This document shows positions 35,391 through 43,805 of a stretch of DNA of 64,000 nt, in pieces. Made by a program: the position numbers and the translations under genes. Source of the stretch: CAYQTE01 sp964420285 (GTDB lineage: Bacteria > Planctomycetota > Phycisphaerae > Tepidisphaerales > Tepidisphaeraceae); NCBI GenBank assembly GCA_964420285.1, contig CAYQTE010000004.1:1-64000 (forward strand), given 5' to 3'. The notes beneath the pieces are model-generated. The model was not told the origin of the DNA. It ran no database searches and saw only the letters and a program-made list of their open reading frames with translations. Each line of letters opens with the position of its first letter. The stretch's first letter is position 1.

Positions 35391-36074
35391 TCAGGAGCCG
35401 GGACGTTGTTCGATCTGCAATTTGTCGTCGTTGCCCAGAAAACCGTCCAGGACGCTGGTCCGGCCGTAGAGGAGATCGACCTGGACCGTGAAATGCGACG
35501 GATCAGTTGGATCGAGGATGGCGCCATGCACGGCCGGGTTGTTGGTCGGCGACGCCACGCCCAGGACGAAATCACCGGCCATGTCGTCGGCCAGGGATTT
35601 GGCCGGCCGGGTCAGTGTCGCGGGGTCGATCACGTCGTACGCGATTCCGACCAGAGTCTTGGGCGGACCGTTGTACACATTGCAGAAGTAGACATACACC
35701 AGCCGCTGGACGCCGTCGGGTCGGTTCATCCGGCCCAGGTACAGGCAGTATGTGTTGGGCTGGCCGGCCGGGGCGCCGGTCGCGGATTGAAATCTCGCCC
35801 AGGCGCTTGGCTGGCCGGCTGCGGATGGCGCGAAACTCACCGGCTGCCCGGTGTTTGGGTAGTCGAGGCATTGACGCTGCCAGTAAAGCACAACCGCCTG
35901 AGTCCAGGCCTGCCGTCCGAAGGCGATGCATAGCAATACGACGGCCGCCCCAAGCGTCCACAAGGTCAATCGCCGCAGCCAATGTCGTCCGTGCGGCGGG
36001 CGCGGGGCATAGTCCAGGGGATGAACATTCGGCGGGCCGTTGCTTGGGGGGTCGCTCGGTGGCACGTTCGGCAC
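35391..36074 (-). CDS. Membrane-anchored hypothetical protein
   Basis: The 227-residue protein has a Pro-rich cytoplasmic start (PPSDPPSNGPPNVHP), one membrane helix (WTLGAAVVLLCIAFGRQAW, about residues 38-57) and a soluble domain of about 165 residues (YCLYLGRMNRPDGVQRLVYV, GIAYDVIDPATLTRPAKSLA, FTVQVDLLYGRTSVLDGFLG). No family recognised. The GTG at 36074 directly abuts a TATAGT box (36080-36075); a second GTG three codons later (36065) lies 9 nt after that box and is the likelier start if the transcript is leaderless. Confidence 0.6.
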   Translation of the reverse strand: MPNVPPSDPPSNGPPNVHPLDYAPRPPHGRHWLRRLTLWTLGAAVVLLCIAFGRQAWTQAVVLYWQRQCLDYPNTGQPVSFAPSAAGQPSAWARFQSATGAPAGQPNTYCLYLGRMNRPDGVQRLVYVYFCNVYNGPPKTLVGIAYDVIDPATLTRPAKSLADDMAGDFVLGVASPTNNPAVHGAILDPTDPSHFTVQVDLLYGRTSVLDGFLGNDDKLQIEQRPGS

Positions 36075-36147
36075 ACTATAGCGAATAATGTGATGAACGT
36101 GTCAGGGTCTCTGGATTCGGCGTGCGTTTCTCCTGTAGAATCGGGCC

Positions 36148-37278
36148 ATGCGGTGGAGAACCTGGCAATGGATTGCGGCGGGGATTCTGATGTGCGGGAG
36201 TGTTGGCCGGGGCCAGGCGATTGTGCCGGCGCCCACCGTTCAGCCGGTTGCATCAACACAGCCAGTCGCATCGACACAACCAGCGCCGGCCACACAGCCG
36301 CAGACGTGGGTCTACACGCCGGGCGGAAATTGGCAGTTGCTGCCGCCACCGCCGGTGCCGACGACGCAGGCTTCGACCCGGCCCATCGCCGAGCCGGAAT
36401 TGGATAAGGCCCAGGCGATGCTCGATCACGGCGGGATGTCGGATAAGGCCTATAAGATTCTCCTGGCCTGGGACAAGGCGAACAAGACTTCGCCGTCGCG
36501 GGATCGGTGCGTGTGGCTGTTGGCGGACGCGGAATATCAACAGGACGATCGCATCACCGCGTTCTATTACCTGGACGAGCTGATGGACAAATACCCGGGC
36601 AGCTCGCTGTATTCGGCGGCGCAGGAAAAGCAATTCGATATCGCGGTTGACTATCTCAACGGCCACAAGCTCAAGGCCCTGGGCCTGGCGATCTTTCCGG
36701 CAACTTCCGAAGCGCTGGAGATGCTGTTCCGGATCCAGGAGCGTTCGCCCGGTTCGGATCTGGCCGAGCGGGCGTTGATGAAGACGGCCGATTATTATTT
36801 TTCGACGTCGGATTTCGATCTGGCCGCCGATGCCTACGGCGCGTTCGCACGGGATTTCCCGCGGTCGAAGGATGTACCGTACGCGCGGCTGCGGCGGGCG
36901 TACAGCGCGCTGGCGCAATTCCGGGGCGTGCGATTCGACGCGACCATGCTCGTCGACGCCCGGGCGCAACTTGTCGAGTACATGCGAGATTATCCCGACC
37001 TGGCTGCACGCGAAAACGTGGCCGGCGTGATCGAACGCATCGACATTGATTGTGCCCGCAAGATTCTCCTCACGGGCGAATATTACGAGCGCGTCCACGA
37101 TCCGGCCGGGGCGGCGTTCCACTATCGGTTTCTGATCGAAACGTATCCGGATTCCCCGGAGGCCAACACCGCCCGGCAGAACCTGAGCCGGCTGCCCGCC
37201 AGCGCCCAGGCCGGTCCCAGGCCGCCACTGGGAAACGGATATGCGCCCAGCACCCAGCCGTTCCCGCAGCAGCCATGA
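36148..37278 (+). CDS. Exported TPR protein, BamD/YbgF-like
   Basis: The 376-residue protein has a signal peptide (MRWRTWQWIAAGILMCGSVGRG), then a low-complexity linker of TQP repeats (25-70), then TPR-like helical pairs of the outer-membrane lipoprotein BamD type: YYLDELMDKYPGSSLYSAA, AADAYGAFARDFPRSKDV, FHYRFLIETYPDSPEANTA. No lipobox is evident, unlike true BamD. It probably acts in the periplasm as an assembly scaffold. The following gene encodes an LptE-like lipoprotein, which supports an envelope-assembly context. A TAGAAT box lies 7 nt before the ATG with no Shine-Dalgarno. Confidence 0.75.
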   Translation: MRWRTWQWIAAGILMCGSVGRGQAIVPAPTVQPVASTQPVASTQPAPATQPQTWVYTPGGNWQLLPPPPVPTTQASTRPIAEPELDKAQAMLDHGGMSDKAYKILLAWDKANKTSPSRDRCVWLLADAEYQQDDRITAFYYLDELMDKYPGSSLYSAAQEKQFDIAVDYLNGHKLKALGLAIFPATSEALEMLFRIQERSPGSDLAERALMKTADYYFSTSDFDLAADAYGAFARDFPRSKDVPYARLRRAYSALAQFRGVRFDATMLVDARAQLVEYMRDYPDLAARENVAGVIERIDIDCARKILLTGEYYERVHDPAGAAFHYRFLIETYPDSPEANTARQNLSRLPASAQAGPRPPLGNGYAPSTQPFPQQP

Positions 37279-37340
37279 GCACACGCCGCCCACAGATCGA
37301 CAGCCGCCTGGCACGCGCGGCGCGGATGGACTGGTTCTTT

Positions 37341-37471
37341 CCCCCTCTCCCTGTACCCAGGGGGAGGGTTGGGTGGGGGTTAACCGCGACGGGCTTGGTC
37401 GCGGCTTCGACCCTGCAGAGCCGCTTGCGAAGAACCCCCACCTCAATCCTCCCCCTGAGTACATGGGGAGG
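37341..37471. repeat. 131-bp palindromic MITE-like element, full copy B
   Basis: The left arm is 37341-37382 and the right arm 37433-37471, with a 50-bp spacer resembling that of copy A (both contain CTTGGTCGCGG and end GCGAAG). A further partial arm (CTCTGAGTACAGGGAAAGG) follows at 37503-37522. It is inserted between the BamD-like and LptE-like genes. Confidence 0.8.
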
Positions 37472-37553
37472 AAGAAAAGGTAGTCGCCCGGGAATGCGCT
37501 TGCGCTCTGAGTACAGGGAAAGGAAAAGAATTTCGGCACCCGTGCGTTTGACA

Positions 37554-38129
37554 ATGCCCCGCGCGGTGGCGCATTGGGTCATGCGTTTGTGCGTGGCCGC
37601 ATGTTTCGCCCTGCCGGCCGGATGCGGGTATTCGGTCAATGGCAGCGAACCGGCCCCGACCAGCGGTTATCGGTGGGGGTCGCTGTACCGGGAGAACATC
37701 CACACGGTGGCCGTGCCGATCTTCACCAATCGCGATTTTCATCGCGACGTGGAATTTGCCCTGACCAAGGCGGTGATCAGCGATATCGAATCGCACACGC
37801 CTTATAAGGTTGTGCCGATGGAGCGGGCGGATACCGTTCTGGAAGGGGAAATCGCGTCGATCAGGGCCGGTACGCTGAGCCTCGATCCCAACTCCGCCCT
37901 GCCGCAGGAACAATTGTATTCCATTACCGTGAATTACACGTGGAAGGAGATTCGCACCGGGCGAATCCTCAAGGAAGTGCGGAACTTTGAGCAGAGCACG
38001 ACGTATTATCCGACGTTGGGCGAGGCGCAGTTTGATGCCTCTCAGGAAGGCGTGGAGCGGCTGGCGCTGGAAATAACGCGATCTTTGCAGGCGCCCTGGG
38101 GGAAAGATGAAACCGTCGATGGACGATGA
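37554..38129 (+). CDS. LptE-like outer-membrane lipoprotein
   Basis: The 191-residue protein has an N-terminal lipoprotein signal (MRLCVAACFALPAGC from the second ATG, lipobox LPAGC) and an LptE/RlpB-type alpha/beta fold: ENIHTVAVPIFTNRDFHRDV, VPMERADTVLEGEIASI, NYTWKEIRTGRILKEVRNFE. LptE plugs the LPS transporter LptD; in planctomycetes such proteins accompany outer-membrane assembly genes. The original start may have been ATG 37275, which overlaps the upstream stop as ATGA. The repeat element now lies in frame between that ATG and the lipobox, so 37554 or 37581 is a better start. Confidence 0.75.
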   Translation: MPRAVAHWVMRLCVAACFALPAGCGYSVNGSEPAPTSGYRWGSLYRENIHTVAVPIFTNRDFHRDVEFALTKAVISDIESHTPYKVVPMERADTVLEGEIASIRAGTLSLDPNSALPQEQLYSITVNYTWKEIRTGRILKEVRNFEQSTTYYPTLGEAQFDASQEGVERLALEITRSLQAPWGKDETVDGR

Positions 38130-38262
38130 TGACCAACAAGCGGCCGATGGACAGCGGTTCGCGTAGAGTGCGAGGATGGAAAACAGCCCACGGCCCGACG
38201 TAGGATACGCTGGCAGACCCGATCGGGCCGGGATGAATCGGCGCGGAATCCGGCCGTCTCAT

Positions 38263-38292
38263 TTTACATAAGGCCCCGCCAGCCTGTATAAA
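38263..38292 (+). promoter_or_regulatory. ftsH promoter
   Basis: A -35 TTTACA (38263-38268) and -10 TATAAA (38287-38292) are separated by 18 bp, about 20 bp before the ftsH ATG, with AGGA as ribosome-binding site in the leader. Confidence 0.5.
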
Positions 38293-38312
38293 GCGGGTTC
38301 AGGAACGACGCT

Positions 38313-40352
38313 ATGGCAGAAGAACAGCCCCCCGATCGACAACCGCGACGCAACGGCCGCACACCGACCGGGTCGCCGGGAATGCGTTATGGGCGCGGCG
38401 TGATGGCGTCCTTTCTGGCCGTCGCCGCCGCCGTCGCCTTGCTGGGATTCTATCTCAGCGGCAATTCGCGCCGTGCGGTGGGCATCGATATCAACCAGTT
38501 TCAAAACCTCTTGAAAGAGGACAAGGTCGCGTCGTTCACCATCGAAGGTGATGACATCACCGGCGAACTGAAGGCGATCGAGAATCTCCAGCCCGAAGGC
38601 CCCGTCCAGCATTTCCGCGTGACGTATAACTCGGGTCTGCTGGCCAACGGCGAATATCTGATCTTTCTGATGGGGATAGCCGGTAACGCCCGGATCAACG
38701 CCGACAACGGCCAGGTCTTCATCAACAACTTCCTGCTGCCGTTTCTGCCCTGGATCATCCTGATCGGATTGGTCTGGTTCGTGCTGCTGCGGAATCTGCG
38801 GAACAGCGCCGGCTCGGGCGGGATGCTGGGCCAGTTCGGACGCAGCAAGCACCGGATCAATTCCAAGGAGCATACCAACGTCACCTTCGACGATGTGGCC
38901 GGGATCGAGGAGGCCAAGGAAGAGGTGATGGAGATCGTCGAGTTCCTGAAGAATCCCAAGAAGTTCCAGCGACTGGGCGGGCGGATTCCGCGCGGCGTGC
39001 TCTTGGTGGGCGAGCCGGGTACGGGCAAGACACTTCTGGCCAAGGCGATCGCCGGCGAGGCGGATTGCCCGTTCTTTTCCATCAGCGGCTCGGATTTCGT
39101 CGAGATGTTCGTCGGCGTGGGGGCCAGCCGCGTGCGCGATCTCTTCAAACAGGCCAAAGACAACAGCCCCTGCATTGTCTTCCTCGATGAAATCGACGCG
39201 GTCGGGCGTCGTCGCGGCAGCGGATTCAGCAGCGGCGGCCACGACGAACGCGAGCAGACCCTCAACGCCATCCTCGTCGAGATGGACGGCTTCGATACCA
39301 ACGATCAGGTCATCGTCTGCGCCGCCACCAACCGCGTGGACGTGCTCGACCCCGCGCTCACCCGCCCCGGCCGGTTCGATCGGCAGATTTACGTTCCGCT
39401 TCCGGACATCAAGGGCCGCATGGAAATCCTCAAGGTCCACAGCCGCAAGGTGAAGCTCGGGCCGGATGTCGATCTCATGCGTCTGGCCCGCGCCACGCCG
39501 GGATTCAGCGGCGCCGACCTGGCGGCGATCATCAACGAATCGGCTCTGGGCGCGACGCTGGCGGGCAAGGATTTCATCGAGATGGACGATCTCGAGGAAG
39601 CCCGCGACAAGGTCCGCTGGGGACGCGCCCGCAAGAGCCGCGTCATCGACGAAAAGGAAAAAGTGGCCACCGCCTATCACGAGGCCGGCCACGCCGTCGT
39701 CCAATATCTCAACAAGGACGCCGATCCCATCCACAAAGTGACGATCATCCCCCGCGGCAATTACGGCGGCGCCACCATGGCCCTGCCGGAAAAAGACCGC
39801 ATGTCGCAATCCCGGAAATGGTGCATCGCGTTCATGAAGGTCTGCTTCGGCGGCCGGATTGCCGAGGAGATGTTCACCGGCGACGTGAACACCGGCGCCA
39901 GCGGTGATATCAAGCAGGCGTCGGCCCTGGCGCGGCACATGGTGCGCGACTGGGGCATGAGCGAGCGGCTCGGGTTTATTTCCTACGGCGATGACGATTC
40001 GAAGCTGAACTATTTCGACATGGGCCCCACGCGCGACTATTCCGAAGAGACGGCCAAGATCATCGACGAGGAGGTCAAGAAGCTCATCGACACGCTGTAC
40101 GAGGAAACTCGCAAACTCCTGGAAGGCAACCGCGATCATATCGAAGCCATCGCCAAGGCCCTGATCAAGTACGAAACTCTCGACACGGCCGACATCGATC
40201 GCCTCATGAAGGGTGAAACCCTGACCCGCCCGACGGTGGCCGATCTGCTCGAACAGGAACACAGCCGCCGTGAATCGGTGACTCCTCCGCCACTTGATAC
40301 CAAGAGCCCCGACCTTCGCCTGGGCGGCGGCCCGCTGCCCGCGCCGGGATAA
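38313..40352 (+). CDS. ftsH: ATP-dependent zinc metalloprotease FtsH
   Basis: The 679-residue membrane AAA protease degrades unneeded or damaged membrane and regulatory proteins. Two membrane helices (about 30-50 and 135-160) flank a periplasmic domain. Walker A is GEPGTGKT (233-240), Walker B IVFLDEIDAVGRRR, the SRH ATNRVDVLDPALTRPGRFDR, and the zinc site HEAGH (456-460) with a downstream Asp in GASGDIKQA. The length is typical. The Pro-rich C-terminal tail (PPPLDTKSPDLRLGG) may be disordered. It appears monocistronic. Confidence 0.96.
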   Translation: MAEEQPPDRQPRRNGRTPTGSPGMRYGRGVMASFLAVAAAVALLGFYLSGNSRRAVGIDINQFQNLLKEDKVASFTIEGDDITGELKAIENLQPEGPVQHFRVTYNSGLLANGEYLIFLMGIAGNARINADNGQVFINNFLLPFLPWIILIGLVWFVLLRNLRNSAGSGGMLGQFGRSKHRINSKEHTNVTFDDVAGIEEAKEEVMEIVEFLKNPKKFQRLGGRIPRGVLLVGEPGTGKTLLAKAIAGEADCPFFSISGSDFVEMFVGVGASRVRDLFKQAKDNSPCIVFLDEIDAVGRRRGSGFSSGGHDEREQTLNAILVEMDGFDTNDQVIVCAATNRVDVLDPALTRPGRFDRQIYVPLPDIKGRMEILKVHSRKVKLGPDVDLMRLARATPGFSGADLAAIINESALGATLAGKDFIEMDDLEEARDKVRWGRARKSRVIDEKEKVATAYHEAGHAVVQYLNKDADPIHKVTIIPRGNYGGATMALPEKDRMSQSRKWCIAFMKVCFGGRIAEEMFTGDVNTGASGDIKQASALARHMVRDWGMSERLGFISYGDDDSKLNYFDMGPTRDYSEETAKIIDEEVKKLIDTLYEETRKLLEGNRDHIEAIAKALIKYETLDTADIDRLMKGETLTRPTVADLLEQEHSRRESVTPPPLDTKSPDLRLGGGPLPAPG

Positions 40353-40502
40353 GCGGACCAGGCCGGATTGCCAGGCACGCCGAGAGCGCCGTGGTGCCCG
40401 CCAGGATCACGGAGGCACGGTGAGTTCGCAGTCTGAAAGAAAATTTCAAAGGGCGGGAAGCTTCTAAAAAATACGCGAAAAATTTACAAAGCTCCGGCGG
40501 CC

Positions 40503-41408
40503 TTGTCCGATCTTCTCCTTGACGAGATCGAACCCAAGCGTACTCCGCCGGGGAGCGACGTCTACGAAATCCGCAATTACGTCGCCGCCCTGAATCTGGG
40601 AATGCGAAAGCTGGCCAGGTTGCCGCTTGCCACGCGGCTGATCAAGGAGATGCACTCCGTGCTGCTACGGGGCGTGCGCGGCGAGGCGATGACTCCGGGT
40701 GAGTTTCGGCGGAGCCAGAACTGGATCGGCCCGGCCGGATCAACGCTGGCGGACGCGACCTATGTGCCGCCACCGCCGCAGGAGATGCTCGAATGCCTGG
40801 CGCAATGGGAGCGGTTTGTTCACGATCGTGACACGATGCCGGAATTGATCCAGTGCGCGATCATGCACGAGCACTTTGAGGCAATTCATCCCTTCTTGGA
40901 TGGCAACGGCCGGATCGGGCGACTTCTCATTACACTGTTCCTGATGGAGCGCAACCGCCTGAGCAAACCGCTGCTCTACCTTTCCAGCTATATTGAGAGC
41001 CACCGGCGCGACTATTACGACCTGCTGCAGCGCATCCGCACCGACGGCGACTGGCTCAATTGGATCCGATATTTTCTTACGGCCGTGCGCGAGACGGCGC
41101 GAAGCGCGATAGATCAAAGTCAGAGTATTTTGGTAGTGCGCGACCGTTACCGCCAGAAGCTGGGCAAAGAACACAGGGCGTTGTCGCTCTTGGACAGTCT
41201 TTTCGTCAACCCGTACACGACGGTGGCGAGGGCGGCAAAAGAGCTTGGGGTTACGCTTCCAACCGCACAGAAGACCATTGACCAGTTGGTCAAAGTCAAA
41301 ATGCTCAAGGAGGCGACAGGCCGCGGCTGGGGGAGACATTGGCTGGCGGAACCAATCCTGCACGTCGTCAATGAGCCGTTGGCCTCTCCAAGATCGGCGG
41401 CGGAATGA
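40503..41408 (+). CDS. Fic-domain protein, 5'-truncated
   Basis: The 301-residue frame begins with TTG at LSDLLLDEIEP. In complete Fic proteins of this class, the segment before this point carries the inhibitory (S/T)xxxE(G/N) motif (SSRIEGT-type). The upstream DNA, open in frame to 40437, does not encode it and has no ATG or GTG. The catalytic motif HPFLDGNGRIGR (His129) is intact, as are the flap region NWIGPAGSTLADATYVPP and a C-terminal winged-helix segment (VARAAKELGVTLPTAQKTIDQLVK). A full-length enzyme would transfer AMP to protein targets. It is either a decaying gene or an enzyme without its autoinhibitory motif. Confidence 0.75.
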   Translation: MSDLLLDEIEPKRTPPGSDVYEIRNYVAALNLGMRKLARLPLATRLIKEMHSVLLRGVRGEAMTPGEFRRSQNWIGPAGSTLADATYVPPPPQEMLECLAQWERFVHDRDTMPELIQCAIMHEHFEAIHPFLDGNGRIGRLLITLFLMERNRLSKPLLYLSSYIESHRRDYYDLLQRIRTDGDWLNWIRYFLTAVRETARSAIDQSQSILVVRDRYRQKLGKEHRALSLLDSLFVNPYTTVARAAKELGVTLPTAQKTIDQLVKVKMLKEATGRGWGRHWLAEPILHVVNEPLASPRSAAE

Positions 41409-41487
41409 CGCACGTCGCGTCTCGATGGAATCCTTCGTCGCTCTCGATACAATGGGCTCCGGTTGCTTTTGACGGAGGATGTGCTTC

Positions 41488-41937
41488 GTGGCTCAGGCCG
41501 ATATTATTATTGCCGACGAGAAGCTGCTGCCTCGGGCGGTCGAGTTGTATAACGCCATCTTCCGGCCCAAGCGGGAAGTGGATTTCTTCAAGCGGCGGTT
41601 CATGGGCCGCTATAACACCCTGACGCTGCTGGCGCGCATGGAGGACAAGCCGGTGGGGTTCTGGATCGGCTTTGAACTCAAGCCGGGAATGTTCTACCAC
41701 TGGCTGGGGGCGGTGGTGCCGGATCTTCGGCGGCATGGCGTCGGCCGGCAGCTCCAGGAGGCGCAACAGGCGTGGGCCAAGGATCACGGGTACGAATACA
41801 TCCGCTGCGAGTGCATGAATCATCAGCGGGAATTCATTCATTTCGCGATCACCATGGGCTACGACATCGTCGGCATCCGCTGGGATTCGACCCACGCGGA
41901 TAACCTGGTGGTCTTCGAGAAAAATCTTCTGGAATAA
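41488..41937 (+). CDS. GNAT-family N-acetyltransferase
   Basis: The 149-residue protein starts at GTG (41488) with GGAGG 9 nt upstream; the ATG at 41479 has no spacing from that site. The acetyl-CoA motif A is HWLGAVVPDLRRHGVGRQLQEAQQAWA (about residues 74-100, an RxxGxG type loop), and motif B follows as YEYIRCECMNHQREFIHFA. Substrate unknown. The next gene (folP) starts 10 bp after its stop, so they are probably cotranscribed. Confidence 0.8.
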   Translation: MAQADIIIADEKLLPRAVELYNAIFRPKREVDFFKRRFMGRYNTLTLLARMEDKPVGFWIGFELKPGMFYHWLGAVVPDLRRHGVGRQLQEAQQAWAKDHGYEYIRCECMNHQREFIHFAITMGYDIVGIRWDSTHADNLVVFEKNLLE

Positions 41938-41947
41938 CGGTGGCGGC

Positions 41948-42802
41948 GTGAAATCGTCGGAGCTGGACGCCTGGCTGGCCGATGCGCGGCGCCGGCCGCT
42001 GATCATGGGCGTGCTCAACGTCACGCCGGACAGTTTCAGCGATGGCGGCATGCACGCCGACGCCGAAGCGGCGGTGCGCGCGGGAATGGCGATGCTGGAA
42101 GCGGGGGCGGACTGGATCGACGTGGGCGGCGAATCGACCCGGCCGGGTGCGCGGCCGGTGGAGGCGGAGGAACAAATCCGCCGGGTCGTGCCGGTGGTGG
42201 CGGCACTGGCCAGCGGCAGCGGCGGGGCGGTGATATCGATCGACACATTTCTGGTTGGCGTGGCGCGGGCGGCGCTGGATGCGGGCGCGAGTATTCTGAA
42301 CGACGTGACGGCCGGTCGCGGGGATGCGGAAATGTTTTCGCTGGCGGCGCGTTATAAGGCGGCGATCGTGCTGATGCACATGCTGGGCGAGCCGGCGACG
42401 ATGCAGAACGATCCGCGTTATTCGGACGTTGTGGCGGAAGTGATCGTGTTTCTGCGGTCGCGCGCGGCGGTGGCGGTGGCGGCGGGAATTGACTCGTCGC
42501 GCGTGCTGTTGGATCCGGGAATCGGGTTTGGGAAGACCGTGAATCACAATCTCGAATTGCTGCGTCGGCTGGCGGATCTGGCCGCGTGCGGCTGGCCGGT
42601 GGTCGTGGGAACCAGTCGCAAGGGCTTCATTCGGGCCGTCACCGGCGAGGCCCGGCCGCGGGAGAGGCTGATGGGTACCGCCGGGAGCGTCGCATGGGCG
42701 GTAACTAACGGAGCGGCCGTCGTGCGTGTCCATGATGTAAAGCCGATGGCGCGGATGGTGCGCATGATCCGGTCGATTGCTCTGGGCCGTGTGGCGGAGT
42801 GA
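41948..42802 (+). CDS. folP: Dihydropteroate synthase FolP
   Basis: The 284-residue folate-pathway enzyme condenses p-aminobenzoate with hydroxymethyldihydropterin pyrophosphate. Signatures: MGVLNVTPDSFSDGG at about residues 20-34, WIDVGGESTRPGARPV, ISIDTFLVGVARAALDAGA, LNDVTAGRGD, VLLDPGIGFGKTVNHNLELL, VVVGTSRKGFI, and the final RVHDV. The start is GTG. The pairing of folP with the c-di-AMP synthase gene downstream is also seen in other bacteria. Confidence 0.95.
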   Translation: MKSSELDAWLADARRRPLIMGVLNVTPDSFSDGGMHADAEAAVRAGMAMLEAGADWIDVGGESTRPGARPVEAEEQIRRVVPVVAALASGSGGAVISIDTFLVGVARAALDAGASILNDVTAGRGDAEMFSLAARYKAAIVLMHMLGEPATMQNDPRYSDVVAEVIVFLRSRAAVAVAAGIDSSRVLLDPGIGFGKTVNHNLELLRRLADLAACGWPVVVGTSRKGFIRAVTGEARPRERLMGTAGSVAWAVTNGAAVVRVHDVKPMARMVRMIRSIALGRVAE

Positions 42803-42982
42803 CGGTTTGCGGCCGGGAAGACGGCCAAGAAATAACTTTGCCTGGGCGGCCCAATTGCATTGGAGCGATTGGGGTTGCGAGCTATGATGAGAGGGCATGT
42901 GGCGGCGTGGGCGGACCGGATAAGGCCGGCGGCGGTCTGGTTTTGCACCCGGCCACGCCATGATGTCGATGTTTTGTAAGAC

Positions 42983-43789
42983 GTGTTGCAAACCCTGATC
43001 AATTTCTGGCGGACGTTCCAGTCGTATCACTGGTGGCAGGTTGGCGTCGAGCTTCTGCTGATCGGCTCGCTGGTCTATTGGCTGGTGAATTTTCTCCAGG
43101 GCACGCGCGGCGCCCGCATGTTCCGCGGGATCGTGACCGTGCTGATTTACATGTACGTCGTGGTGCGGCTGCTGGGTCCGCCGCTGGGGCTGGTTCGGAT
43201 CGAATGGCTTTTCACCGAGCGATTCCTGCCGGCGGCGTCGCTGGCGACCATCATCGTGTTTCAGCCGGAATTGCGAAGGGCGCTGATGCGCCTTGGTGAA
43301 AGCCGCCTGTTCCGCAACTGGTCGCAGCAAATCAGCGAGGACATCGAGGCGCTGGTGGAATCGGCGACGTTTCTGTCGCATCGGAAGATCGGCGGCCTGA
43401 TCGCCATCGAACGCGAGGTGGGCCTCGGCGGTATCGCCGAAAGCGGCACGCGCATCAACGCGGACCTGTCGGCCGATCTGCTGAACACGATCTTCTGGCC
43501 CAACAGCCCGCTGCACGACCTGGGTGTCGTTGTCAGTCACGGCCGGATCATGTACGCCGGTGTGCAGTTTCCGCTGGCCGAAAGCGGTGAATTGTCGCGC
43601 GAGCTGGGCAGCCGTCATCGTGCGGCCGTCGGCATGAGCCAGGAAAGCGATGCGATTATCATCGTGGTCTCCGAGGAGACCGGCGATATCTCGGTGGCCC
43701 AGGGCGGCAAACTGATTCGGAAACTGACTCCCGACGGCCTTCGCGGGCTGGTCGGTGAACTTCTCGGCAAGACGGGAGTGGCCGTCTGA
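42983..43789 (+). CDS. cdaA: Diadenylate cyclase CdaA
   Basis: The 268-residue membrane c-di-AMP synthase has three N-terminal helices (VGVELLLIGSLVYWLVNFL, GIVTVLIYMYVVVRLLG and a third around FLPAASLATIIVF) and a C-terminal DAC domain from about residue 100. DAC landmarks are ATFLSHRKIGGLIAIERE, INADLSADLLNTIFWPNSPLHD, ELGSRHRAAVGMSQESDA and IIVVSEETGDISVAQGG. Unusually the catalytic DGA triplet after PLH is DLG, whereas RHR is intact. It starts at GTG with no clear ribosome-binding site, 180 bp after folP. The adjacent YbbR protein is the usual regulator. Confidence 0.9.
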   Translation: MLQTLINFWRTFQSYHWWQVGVELLLIGSLVYWLVNFLQGTRGARMFRGIVTVLIYMYVVVRLLGPPLGLVRIEWLFTERFLPAASLATIIVFQPELRRALMRLGESRLFRNWSQQISEDIEALVESATFLSHRKIGGLIAIEREVGLGGIAESGTRINADLSADLLNTIFWPNSPLHDLGVVVSHGRIMYAGVQFPLAESGELSRELGSRHRAAVGMSQESDAIIIVVSEETGDISVAQGGKLIRKLTPDGLRGLVGELLGKTGVAV

Positions 43790-43805
43790 CGGCGGCGGTG
43801 ATGCA

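Noticed and set aside
38259..40262. A 667-codon minus-strand frame opposite ftsH
   Set aside because: FtsH on the plus strand carries every catalytic motif; the antisense frame has no recognisable domain.
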